Shown here: positions 9,550 to 17,638 of the stretch, one piece after another
How positions within the stretch are numbered: position 1 is the stretch's first letter
Layout of the letters: every line of letters starts with the position of its first letter
Origin: Aestuariibius insulae
Lineage (GTDB): Bacteria > Pseudomonadota > Alphaproteobacteria > Rhodobacterales > Rhodobacteraceae
Length of the DNA: 64,000 nucleotides
Assembly: GCF_040783535.2 (NCBI RefSeq)
Contig: NZ_JBFONW020000002.1
Span: forward strand, 186,001 to 250,000
Direction: 5' to 3'
Position numbers and translations under genes: made by a program
The notes under the pieces: generated by a model
What the model was told of the DNA's origin: nothing
What the model saw: the letters and a program-made list of their open reading frames with translations, nothing else
Database searches by the model: none

Positions 9550-10998
9550 ATGGAGATTCGTGAGGCGCTTACCTTTGATGATGTCCTACTGGTGCCCGCG
9601 GCATCGTCGGTTTTGCCGGCGACGGCGGATACTCGTACGCGGGTGACCCGGGACATCAGCATGAACATCCCTCTTCTCTCCTCGGCGATGGACACAGTGA
9701 CGGAAGGCCGTATGGCAATCGCCATGGCGCAGTCCGGTGGAATAGGTGTCATCCATCGTAACCTGGATATCGACGTGCAGGCCCGAGAAGTCAGGCGTGT
9801 GAAACGGTTCGTCAGTGGGATCGTCTACAATCCGATCACGTTGCGTGCCGATCAAACTTTGGCAGATGCGAAGGCGCTGCAGGAGCGGTATCGCGTCACT
9901 GGATTTCCAGTGGTCAACGGCGATGGAAAAGTTGTCGGGATCGTGACCAATCGCGATATGCGGTTCGCTGAGGACGATGCAACACCGGTTTCGGCGATGA
10001 TGACATCGAACAATTTGGCGATGCTTCACGAGCCGGCAGATCTGGACGAAGCTCGATCCTTGATGAAGGCACGTCGGATCGAGAAACTTCTGGTCGTGGA
10101 TGGCGCTGGTAAGCTCACTGGGCTTTTGACGCTCAAGGATAGCGAGCAGGCGGTCCTGAACCCGGTCGCATGCAAGGATGGACTAGGGCGCCTGCGCGTT
10201 GCCGCCGCGACCACGGTCGGGGATGCCGGGTTCGAGCGGTCGGAGGCTCTGGTCGATGCAGGGGTCGATATGATCGTGATCGATACCGCTCATGGTCACT
10301 CGGAGGGTGTGGCACGGGCAGTGGAGCGCGCCAAACGACTTTCCAACGAGGTACAAGTCGTCGCTGGAAACGTCGCTACGGAGGAGGGTGCACGGGCCCT
10401 AATTGACGCGGGCGCTGATGCGGTAAAAGTCGGGATCGGACCTGGATCAATCTGCACGACGCGAATGGTCGCGGGTGTGGGTGTTCCTCAGCTCACTGCG
10501 ATTATCGATGCCGCTCGTGGCGCGGGTGAAATCCCTGTGATTGCGGATGGGGGAATTAAATTCTCTGGTGATTTTGCAAAAGCAATTGCCGCTGGAGCGT
10601 CCTGCGCGATGGTCGGATCGATGATCGCAGGAACCGATGAAAGTCCTGGGGAAGTTATTCTCTATCAGGGACGATCCTTCAAATCGTATCGCGGAATGGG
10701 ATCGCTGGGCGCCATGGCGCGGGGGTCCGCAGACCGGTACTTCCAGAAAGATGCAGCGAGTGACAAGCTTGTGCCAGAAGGGATCGAAGGGCAGGTGCCT
10801 TACAAAGGATCTGCCGGTGCCGTGATCCATCAGCTCGTTGGCGGCTTGCGCGCGGCGATGGGCTATACCGGATGCGCAACGGTTGAGGATATGCGGACCC
10901 GGTGCCAGTTTGTGAAAATTACGGGTGCCGGCCTTCGGGAAAGCCATGTCCATGATGTTCAGATCACGCGTGAGGCACCGAATTATCGAGCAATGTAG
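9550..10998 (+). CDS. guaB: inosine-5'-monophosphate dehydrogenase
   Basis: 482-residue enzyme converting IMP to XMP with NAD, the committed step of guanine nucleotide synthesis. The N-terminus REALTFDDVLLVPA is diagnostic. A pair of CBS domains occupies roughly residues 90-210 (FVSGIVYNP, VVGIVTNRDMRF, LTGLLTLKD). The catalytic loop GPGSICTTRMVAGVG contains the nucleophile Cys302, and GGIKFSGDFAKAIAAGA and GYTGC follow. Its TAG stop is immediately followed by the ATG of the rRNA methyltransferase, so the two are certainly in one transcript. Confidence 0.97.
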   Translation: MEIREALTFDDVLLVPAASSVLPATADTRTRVTRDISMNIPLLSSAMDTVTEGRMAIAMAQSGGIGVIHRNLDIDVQAREVRRVKRFVSGIVYNPITLRADQTLADAKALQERYRVTGFPVVNGDGKVVGIVTNRDMRFAEDDATPVSAMMTSNNLAMLHEPADLDEARSLMKARRIEKLLVVDGAGKLTGLLTLKDSEQAVLNPVACKDGLGRLRVAAATTVGDAGFERSEALVDAGVDMIVIDTAHGHSEGVARAVERAKRLSNEVQVVAGNVATEEGARALIDAGADAVKVGIGPGSICTTRMVAGVGVPQLTAIIDAARGAGEIPVIADGGIKFSGDFAKAIAAGASCAMVGSMIAGTDESPGEVILYQGRSFKSYRGMGSLGAMARGSADRYFQKDAASDKLVPEGIEGQVPYKGSAGAVIHQLVGGLRAAMGYTGCATVEDMRTRCQFVKITGAGLRESHVHDVQITREAPNYRAM

Positions 10999-12159
10999 AT
11001 GACGCCCGGCGCGCATGTTGCAGCGGCGATCGAGATCATTGATCGAATTCTGGCAGGCGAGACAGCAGATCGAGCTTTGATCGGCTGGACGAGAAGGAGC
11101 CGCTTTGCCGGATCAAAGGATCGTGCTGCAATCCGCGATTTGGTTTTCTCGGTTTTACGGCGGCGGCGGTCTGCTGCTGCGATGGGCGGAGCCTGTACCT
11201 GTCGTGGGCTCTTGATCGGTTTGATGCGCCAAGATGGGGTTGATCTGGGTGCTGTTTTTAGCGGTCAAGGATACGCACCGGCGCCAGTATCACCCGAAGA
11301 GTTCGGCGCTCCATGGGAGGCGCTTTCCCCGGCCGTTCAGGCGGATGTGCCTGATTGGGTTTACGACAAGATCGAACCGTCACGACGCGACGCGGTCTGG
11401 TCCGTTCTAAGACAGAGGGCACCGGTTTTCGCTCGGGTCAATCGGCGAGCGGGAAGCCCGGAGGATGCGATACGTATGTTGGCGGATGACGGGGTTCAGG
11501 CAGTGCCTCATCAGAAGGTCATGAACGCTCTCGAAGTGGTTGGAAATGCGCGCCGTTTGAAGCAGTCCGCTGCCTATCTAGATGGGCTGATCGAATTACA
11601 GGACGCCTCTTCGCAAGCTCTAAGCGATTTGGTTCCGATACCCGAGGGTGGGCGGATCCTTGATTTCTGCGCGGGCGGAGGGGGCAAGACCTTGGCAATG
11701 GCCGCCCGAGTGGAGGCATCATTTTTCGCCCATGATATAGCGCCGGGCCGTATGGTTGATCTGCCCTCGCGAGCTAAACGGGCGGGGGTCGAAGTGACCG
11801 TCGTGAATGACGTTATCGGAAAATTTGACACCGTGGTTTGCGACGTTCCCTGTTCTGGCAGTGGATCGTGGAGGCGCAATCCCGAAGGCAAGTGGACGCT
11901 AACGCCGGAACAATTGGCTGAGCTGGTATCGACACAAGCGAATATTCTTGATGAGGCAGCTGATCTGACGGCGCCGGGAGGGACGTTGGCCTACGCAACC
12001 TGTTCAATCTTCGCTGAAGAGAACGGAGCGCAGATTGCCGCCTTTCTATCTCGCAATCCTTCGTTTGTGTTGCGAGAAGAGCATTATTTTGAACCGTCAT
12101 CCAAAGGCGACGGCTTCTACCTCGCTATTTTGGGGGAGGCAGAACCGGCGGTTGCGTGA
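10999..12159 (+). CDS. rsmB: RsmB-family 16S rRNA/tRNA m5C methyltransferase
   Basis: 386-residue RsmB/NOP/Sun-type cytosine-C5 methyltransferase. SAM-binding motif I reads ILDFCAGGGGKTLAMA (near residue 217). Motif IV DVPCSGSGSWRRNPEG and motif VI ATCSIFAEEN carry the two cysteines of the catalytic cycle. The N-terminal 130 residues form the RNA-binding extension of this family, less conserved here. The substrate, presumably 16S rRNA, is inferred from the family. It begins directly after the guaB stop with no spacer, consistent with translational coupling. Confidence 0.85.
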   Translation: MTPGAHVAAAIEIIDRILAGETADRALIGWTRRSRFAGSKDRAAIRDLVFSVLRRRRSAAAMGGACTCRGLLIGLMRQDGVDLGAVFSGQGYAPAPVSPEEFGAPWEALSPAVQADVPDWVYDKIEPSRRDAVWSVLRQRAPVFARVNRRAGSPEDAIRMLADDGVQAVPHQKVMNALEVVGNARRLKQSAAYLDGLIELQDASSQALSDLVPIPEGGRILDFCAGGGGKTLAMAARVEASFFAHDIAPGRMVDLPSRAKRAGVEVTVVNDVIGKFDTVVCDVPCSGSGSWRRNPEGKWTLTPEQLAELVSTQANILDEAADLTAPGGTLAYATCSIFAEENGAQIAAFLSRNPSFVLREEHYFEPSSKGDGFYLAILGEAEPAVA

Positions 12160-12251
12160 TTTAACTAAGCGGTTCATGCTTGGTTGTGTAAGGCGGATCG
12201 TCAGGTTTGGGGGCAAACAGGGCACCGTTGTTTTGTGAGTGGAGTGCCCCC

Positions 12252-14543
12252 GTGTCCCAAGATCTTTCTTCTATTGCTGGTCAGACGAATTCGCGTAACT
12301 CGATGGTATCGTTTGCCCTAGCTGCCGGGATCACCCTTCTGCTGGGAGCTGTCCTTATGTCGGATCCCGCGGCGGCACTTACGTTGATTGGTGTCGGGGC
12401 ATTGACCTGCTTTCTTGGCCTCTGGTTTCTCCTCCGAGATCGGAGAAACAAGTTACGGCAGAAGGATCTAGTTACCTCCGCCGCGCAGATCGCCGAGGCC
12501 GATCCAGCTCCGTGTATCGTCACTGATGCGCATACGACGGTCGTCTATCGAAACGCGGCAGCGCAGATGCTTTTCGGCGCTGAGGGCCAGAAAACGCTAC
12601 TCGACGCGTTCAGTTCCTTTTTCGCAGATCCAGCAGCCAGCCTGTTCCAGTTGCAAAGCCGAGCGCGAGCCGATGGCAATGCCGTCGAAGAAATCATGAC
12701 GCAGGACGGGTCTGCACGGTTGAGTGTCCACCGTGCAGGGGAGGCCGGTTTACTCTGGCGCTTAACAGATTCGCGACAGTTGTCCCGTACCGCACAGGAA
12801 GAGGGAGCTCTGCCGGCGCTCCGTCTTAATTCGGCAGGCGATATCATCCATGTGAATGCAGCGATGAAGAGTCGTTTCCCAAACCCTACGTATAGTCCTA
12901 ATCGTGTTTTTGCGGACATGCCGCTGGCGCATGGGCGGTTGAACGCGATCCGGACACCAAGCGGACATGTCCCTTGTGTTATCGCCTTAAATGATCGGGA
13001 TGATGGAGGACAGGACGTCCATATCATCGAAGTCTCTAAGTCCGATAGCGGGCCATCCGATTGGGCGGGGATAGAAGCGTTGCCCGTGCCGCTTCTGAAG
13101 TTGGATACGACAGGTCTGGTTCTTGCATCGAACCGGGAGGCCCGAACTCTCCTGCGTAGCGAGATATCTTCGGGCATGCGGTTTTCCGATCTGGTCGAGG
13201 GCCTCGGTCGTCCATTGCAAGACTGGGTGGAGCAGGCAGCTCGCGGACAGGGTGCGAACCAGACGGAATTTCTGCGGGCAAGCTGCGACGAAGCGGAAAC
13301 CTTCGTCCAGGTGGCATTGAGCCCTATGGTTGAGCTAGGCGAAACGGTTCTTATCGCCGTTATGAAAGACGTAACCGAGCTAAAGACGCTAGAGGCACAG
13401 TTCGTTCAGAGTCAAAAGATGCAAGCGATCGGCCAGCTTGCGGGTGGCGTGGCACATGATTTCAACAATCTTCTGACTGCGATTTCAGGACATTGCGATC
13501 TTCTTCTGTTGCGTCACGATCAGGGCGACCCAGACTACGGCGACCTCATCCAGATCAATCAAAATGCCAACCGAGCAGCAAGCCTCGTGGGGCAGCTCTT
13601 GGCATTCTCTCGCAAACAGAACTTGCGGCTCGAGGTTCTGGATATCCGCGACACGATGTCGGATCTGACACATCTTCTCAACAGGCTGGTGGGGGAGCGG
13701 ATTAGGCTCTCGCTCAGCCATGACCCTGGGCTCCAGCCGATCCGTGCTGACAAAAGGCAATTGGAGCAGGTCATGATGAACCTTGTTGTCAACGCGCGGG
13801 ACGCGATGGCAAATGGTGGTGAGATCCGCATTGAGACCGAGAGTGTAACCCTCGCAACACCTCTCGAACGAGATCGCGCGATTGTTCCGGTTGGGAACTA
13901 TGTCGCGGTGAAAGTTCATGATGAAGGCACCGGGATAGCGCCCGAGAAATTGCCGAAGATCTTCGAGCCCTTCTACACCACGAAAAGAGTAGGAGAGGGG
14001 ACTGGGCTTGGCCTGTCGACGGTCTACGGCATTGTGAAGCAAACCGGTGGATTTATCTTTGTGGATTCCCCTGCGGGCGGAGGAACAACCTTCACTATGC
14101 TCTTGCCGGCCTATGATAAGCCTGCGCCGAAGAGTAATCCCGCGCCGGAACTCACGCTGCCTCCTATGGGTATGGCGACTGATGGTGTCGTATTATTAGT
14201 TGAGGATGAGGCGCCCGTTCGGGCCTTTGCCTCCCGCGCGCTGCGAATGCGCGGCTATACCGTGCTTGAGGCTGATTGCGCGGAAACGGCATTGGAGATG
14301 TTGTCGGATCCAGAGCTGCGTGTCGACGTCTTTGTCAGCGATGTAATAATGCCCGGCCTTGATGGACCCAGTTGGGTGCGGGAAGCACTGAAGACACGCC
14401 CCAGAACGCGAGTTGTTTTTGTATCTGGTTACGCAGAAGACGCGTTTAGCGATGCCAATGAGGCAATTCCACACTCAGTCTTCTTGCCAAAACCGTTCTC
14501 GCTCAACGATCTGACGGTTACGGTAGAACAGCAGCTCTGCTGA
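12252..14543 (+). CDS. cckA: hybrid sensor histidine kinase CckA
   Basis: 763 residues from a GTG at 12252 with GGAG seven bases upstream; a longer in-frame start at 12207 is possible. Two N-terminal membrane segments (residues 18-35 and 40-60) are followed by PAS-like sensory regions. The dimerisation domain MQAIGQLAGGVAHDFNNLL carries phospho-acceptor His402. The ATPase domain has MMNLVVNARDAM, the G1 box GTGIAPEKLPKIFEPFY and GEGTGLGLS. A C-terminal receiver has phospho-acceptor Asp697 in FVSDVIMPGLDG and Lys in LPKPF. The combination is that of alphaproteobacterial CckA, which feeds phosphate through ChpT to CtrA. In Rhodobacterales this pathway governs motility, gene transfer agent release and cell differentiation. 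Confidence 0.92.
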   Translation: MSQDLSSIAGQTNSRNSMVSFALAAGITLLLGAVLMSDPAAALTLIGVGALTCFLGLWFLLRDRRNKLRQKDLVTSAAQIAEADPAPCIVTDAHTTVVYRNAAAQMLFGAEGQKTLLDAFSSFFADPAASLFQLQSRARADGNAVEEIMTQDGSARLSVHRAGEAGLLWRLTDSRQLSRTAQEEGALPALRLNSAGDIIHVNAAMKSRFPNPTYSPNRVFADMPLAHGRLNAIRTPSGHVPCVIALNDRDDGGQDVHIIEVSKSDSGPSDWAGIEALPVPLLKLDTTGLVLASNREARTLLRSEISSGMRFSDLVEGLGRPLQDWVEQAARGQGANQTEFLRASCDEAETFVQVALSPMVELGETVLIAVMKDVTELKTLEAQFVQSQKMQAIGQLAGGVAHDFNNLLTAISGHCDLLLLRHDQGDPDYGDLIQINQNANRAASLVGQLLAFSRKQNLRLEVLDIRDTMSDLTHLLNRLVGERIRLSLSHDPGLQPIRADKRQLEQVMMNLVVNARDAMANGGEIRIETESVTLATPLERDRAIVPVGNYVAVKVHDEGTGIAPEKLPKIFEPFYTTKRVGEGTGLGLSTVYGIVKQTGGFIFVDSPAGGGTTFTMLLPAYDKPAPKSNPAPELTLPPMGMATDGVVLLVEDEAPVRAFASRALRMRGYTVLEADCAETALEMLSDPELRVDVFVSDVIMPGLDGPSWVREALKTRPRTRVVFVSGYAEDAFSDANEAIPHSVFLPKPFSLNDLTVTVEQQLC

Positions 14544-14548
14544 ATTGC

Positions 14549-15163
14549 CTACTCTTCGTCAGAGGAGAGACCTGCAGTTTCCCAGGTCGTGAACTCCTCT
14601 GGCCTGGCCCGACGAAGCTCCGCCTCCACCTCAGTTGAGAGCGAGAGGTCCAACTTGGGGGACACATTCTTGATCGGCAGCTCGATCTCTGTGTCTAAGC
14701 GGCGTTTCAGGAAGGACAGGAAGCGAGATTGGTCCTCGTACTGGAAAAGAAATGTCACGCCGACTTCATCTTCGCTATTTCGTACGAATTGATATTGTGA
14801 TCCGACCTGTGCGAAAGGCTTTCGATCCTCTGTTTTAGCGTATTCAAGAACAAATTCATCGAAGCTGATTCCTCGAGTACTGTTTTTCTTGCCTACGAGA
14901 TCATCTCGATAGCGATAGCGATACCAGCTGCTCAGCCAGTCCACCGGATGACGGATTACAGCTGCTGTCTCCATTGTTTTGCCACCCGCCTGTTTGAAGT
15001 AGGGATGGAGGAACCGCTGGTAGCGATAGAATGGTGCATGTTTGAGATGGGGCGGGTTCGTGACCATCATCGTCACATGCTTTCGCAACCCGGACATCAG
15101 CGCCGTTGATCCGGTCTTTGGGACCGCAAGAAGAACAAGGTTTTGTTCCCAAAAAACAAGCAT
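14549..15163 (-). CDS. sulfotransferase-like protein
   Basis: 204-residue protein resembling the sulfotransferase family 2. The PAPS 5'-phosphosulfate loop is suggested by LLAVPKTGSTALMSGLRKH (residues 11-29), and the 3'-phosphate-binding segment by AVIRHPVDWLSSWYRYRYR (near 69-87). The acceptor cannot be predicted; relatives modify carbohydrates or are uncharacterised. It is convergent with cckA (5-base gap) and divergent from recA, so its promoter shares the 190-base region containing the LexA box. Confidence 0.72.
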   Translation of the reverse strand: MLVFWEQNLVLLAVPKTGSTALMSGLRKHVTMMVTNPPHLKHAPFYRYQRFLHPYFKQAGGKTMETAAVIRHPVDWLSSWYRYRYRDDLVGKKNSTRGISFDEFVLEYAKTEDRKPFAQVGSQYQFVRNSEDEVGVTFLFQYEDQSRFLSFLKRRLDTEIELPIKNVSPKLDLSLSTEVEAELRRARPEEFTTWETAGLSSDEE

Positions 15164-15257
15164 TTGGCGAAGTCTCCTTCACAGAGGGTGGATCTACTAG
15201 CTCCAGGTAAGAAGTCTTTAACCAAAAGCTCGGAAACTGGAAGGCGTGGATTTTCGC

Positions 15258-15306
15258 TTGATATGATCTTCTTTTGTTCTCATAAGCAGCAGAACAAGAG
15301 CAGAAC
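15258..15306 (+). promoter_or_regulatory. recA promoter region with LexA (SOS) box
   Basis: The direct repeat GAAC-N7-GAAC at 15292-15306 is the reverse complement of the alphaproteobacterial LexA box GTTC-N7-GTTC. A possible sigma-70 promoter, TTGATA at 15258-15263 and CATAAG at 15281-15286 with a 17-base spacer, would put the operator just downstream of the -10 element. The box is directly read; the promoter is a weaker guess. It lies 50 bases before the recA ATG. Confidence 0.8.
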
Positions 15307-15355
15307 AAACCAGCGATTGTCGGTCCACCGACAGCGTGAAATAAGGAAACAGGAC

Positions 15356-16435
15356 ATGGCAGTAGCGGACCTCCTTCAAATGACGGACAAAAAGAGCGCG
15401 GACAAGCAAAAGGCGTTGGATTCCGCACTTGCACAGATCGAGCGGCAGTTCGGCAAAGGCTCGATCATGAAGCTCGGCGACGGCAACGCCATTCAGGAGA
15501 TTGAAGCGACGTCCACAGGATCGCTCGGTCTCGATATTGCTTTGGGGATTGGCGGTGTTCCGAAGGGGCGGATCGTCGAAATCTATGGTCCTGAATCGTC
15601 AGGCAAGACGACACTGACCCTGCATTGTGTTGCTGAGGAACAAAAGAAGGGCGGTGTTTGCGCATTTGTGGATGCAGAGCATGCGTTGGATCCGCAATAT
15701 GCGCGTAAGCTCGGTGTCAATCTTGATGAACTGCTGATTTCTCAGCCTGACACGGGTGAACAGGCGCTCGAAATCGTCGATACTCTCGTGCGGTCCGGTG
15801 CGGTCAGCATGATTGTCGTCGACTCGGTCGCTGCGCTGACCCCGAAATCCGAGCTTGAAGGCGATATGGGCGATAGCAGCGTGGGTGTTCATGCCCGCCT
15901 GATGAGCCAGGCCATGCGCAAACTGACCGGGTCGATCCACCGCACGAATTGCACCGTTGTGTTCATCAACCAGATTCGGATGAAGATTGGCGTCATGTTC
16001 GGTAGCCCGGAGACAACGACAGGTGGAAATGCGCTGAAATTCTATAGCTCGGTGCGTCTGGATATTCGCCGGATCGGGGCCCTCAAGGATCGTGACGAGG
16101 TGGTCGGCAACGCGACGCGTGTAAAGGTCGTCAAGAACAAGGTGGCGCCGCCTTTCAAGCAGGTCGAATTCGACATCATGTACGGCGAAGGCATTTCGAA
16201 GATGGGCGAATTGCTCGATCTTGGGGTTAAAGCCGGTGTCGTCGAGAAGTCGGGAGCTTGGTTCAGCTATGGTGATGAGCGGATCGGGCAGGGGCGAGAG
16301 AACGCCAAGACATTCTTAAAAGAGAATAGTCAGATTGCGCTGGCGATCGAAGATAAGATCCGCGCAGCTCATGGGCTGGATTTCGACGTGCCGCCAGGTG
16401 AGCGAAATGAGGATGACGCCCTAATCGAGGGTTAA
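15356..16435 (+). CDS. recA: recombinase RecA
   Basis: 359-residue strand-exchange ATPase and LexA co-protease. Walker A GPESSGKTT is near residue 70, Walker B VVDSVAALTPKSELEGDMGD follows, then the L2 region INQIRMKIGVMFGSPETTTGGNALKFYSSVRLDIRR. The C-terminus is acidic (NEDDALIEG) as usual. The ATG at 15356 gives the family N-terminus before KQKALDSALAQIERQFGKGSIM; the frame is open further upstream but that part crosses the LexA box. Regulation by SOS is indicated by the operator at 15292-15306. Confidence 0.98.
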   Translation: MAVADLLQMTDKKSADKQKALDSALAQIERQFGKGSIMKLGDGNAIQEIEATSTGSLGLDIALGIGGVPKGRIVEIYGPESSGKTTLTLHCVAEEQKKGGVCAFVDAEHALDPQYARKLGVNLDELLISQPDTGEQALEIVDTLVRSGAVSMIVVDSVAALTPKSELEGDMGDSSVGVHARLMSQAMRKLTGSIHRTNCTVVFINQIRMKIGVMFGSPETTTGGNALKFYSSVRLDIRRIGALKDRDEVVGNATRVKVVKNKVAPPFKQVEFDIMYGEGISKMGELLDLGVKAGVVEKSGAWFSYGDERIGQGRENAKTFLKENSQIALAIEDKIRAAHGLDFDVPPGERNEDDALIEG

Positions 16436-16648
16436 CCGATTGGAGATGGCCAACTCCCGAAAGGGCCGACGCAAACTGACAAGGATGCGGAGAATATTGC
16501 CGGAAGGGGCGGCCGACGGGCTGCCTCTTTCTAGTTTTACGACGCGGGATTGGGCAATCGATGATCTGGCTGGTTTAGGGAACGTTCAGCTCAACGCGCG
16601 ATCGAGGAGCGACGCATCTCGAGCGTCGACCAAGCCTTCAGCGGCGTC

Positions 16649-17509
16649 CTAGTCCATCCGGCGATAGACGAGAATGACCGGGACGATGATGAGATACATC
16701 ACAATACCATAAACGGCAGACGGAAGTGCGTAAGCACTGAACCCGGCCTCTTCGCCTATGAGAAGGCTCGCGATAGCGATACCAAGAGTGCCATTCTGAA
16801 CCCCGGTCTCGATCGAGATCGTCTTCGCCTCGGTTTTCGTTCGCCCCGCAAATCGGGGAAGAGCGAATCCGATTGCCGTGAGAAGCGTAAGGAGAAGCAC
16901 AAGGACGGGTCCAAGACGAGGAATGTTCGCGACAAAGAGCGACCAGCTTGCGGCAAGTGCCGAAGAGATGATCAGAACGAAGAGAATCGTGGCGGCCCGC
17001 GCCAGATAAGGTTCCGCTTTAACAATCTGCGTTGGAGCAATGTGGCGCGCACTCAGACCGAGCAGAACCGGAACGACGGTCAATGCAAACATCGTGAGCG
17101 CCGTTGCCGCGATGTTCACCGGCGGCGCATCGGCCCCCATGAATGTCGAGAGCGCAAAGGCAAGAATGAGCGGGACCGTCACCACGCTGGCTAAGCTGAT
17201 AACAGCGGTGAGTGAGACCGAAAGGGCGACATCGCCTTTGGCCAGCCGGGTAATGATGTTGCTGGTCACTCCTCCGGGGCAAGCCGACAGGATCATGACA
17301 CCTACGGCCAGCTCGTCGGTGAGAACGAAAAGACGAATGCAGAAAAACGCAATCAGCGGCAGCAGGATCATCTGATTGAGCCCGCCGACAAAAAAGGCGC
17401 CAGGCCTTTGGCTGACCCGGACAAAGTCACCGACAGTCAGCCCCACGCCAAGCGAAAACATGATGAAGGCAAGGCCAAGGGGCAGACCGACCGAGATCAA
17501 AATGTCCAA
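16649..17509 (-). CDS. bile acid:sodium symporter (BASS) family transporter
   Basis: About 286 residues, largely hydrophobic, with eight to ten membrane segments. The family motif LSACPGGVTSNIITRLAKGDVALSVSLTA (binding-site region) is clear. It probably takes up an organic anion with Na+; the substrate is unknown. I place the start at a TTG (17509-17507) that follows AAGGA at a good distance and gives the usual N-terminus LDILISVGLPLGLAF. An ATG further upstream at 17638 would add 43 hydrophilic residues and abut alaS. The 213-base gap to recA on the left contains no convincing gene. Confidence 0.82.
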   Translation of the reverse strand: MDILISVGLPLGLAFIMFSLGVGLTVGDFVRVSQRPGAFFVGGLNQMILLPLIAFFCIRLFVLTDELAVGVMILSACPGGVTSNIITRLAKGDVALSVSLTAVISLASVVTVPLILAFALSTFMGADAPPVNIAATALTMFALTVVPVLLGLSARHIAPTQIVKAEPYLARAATILFVLIISSALAASWSLFVANIPRLGPVLVLLLTLLTAIGFALPRFAGRTKTEAKTISIETGVQNGTLGIAIASLLIGEEAGFSAYALPSAVYGIVMYLIIVPVILVYRRMD

Positions 17510-17638
17510 CGGAGTTCCTTTCTTGTAGGAATGACTTACCTGGTTTGACGGGCTGCCCGTCCTGCCGCCTTTACGAAAGGCCTGGGGGTGGCTATTCCGT
17601 GCAAGCTCATTTTTTCCATTTCGTGCGAGACCGTCCAT

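Noticed and set aside
16440..16652. 70-codon plus-strand frame after recA
   Set aside because: TTG start, no convincing ribosome site, basic low-complexity translation, and it runs into the end of the minus-strand transporter gene.
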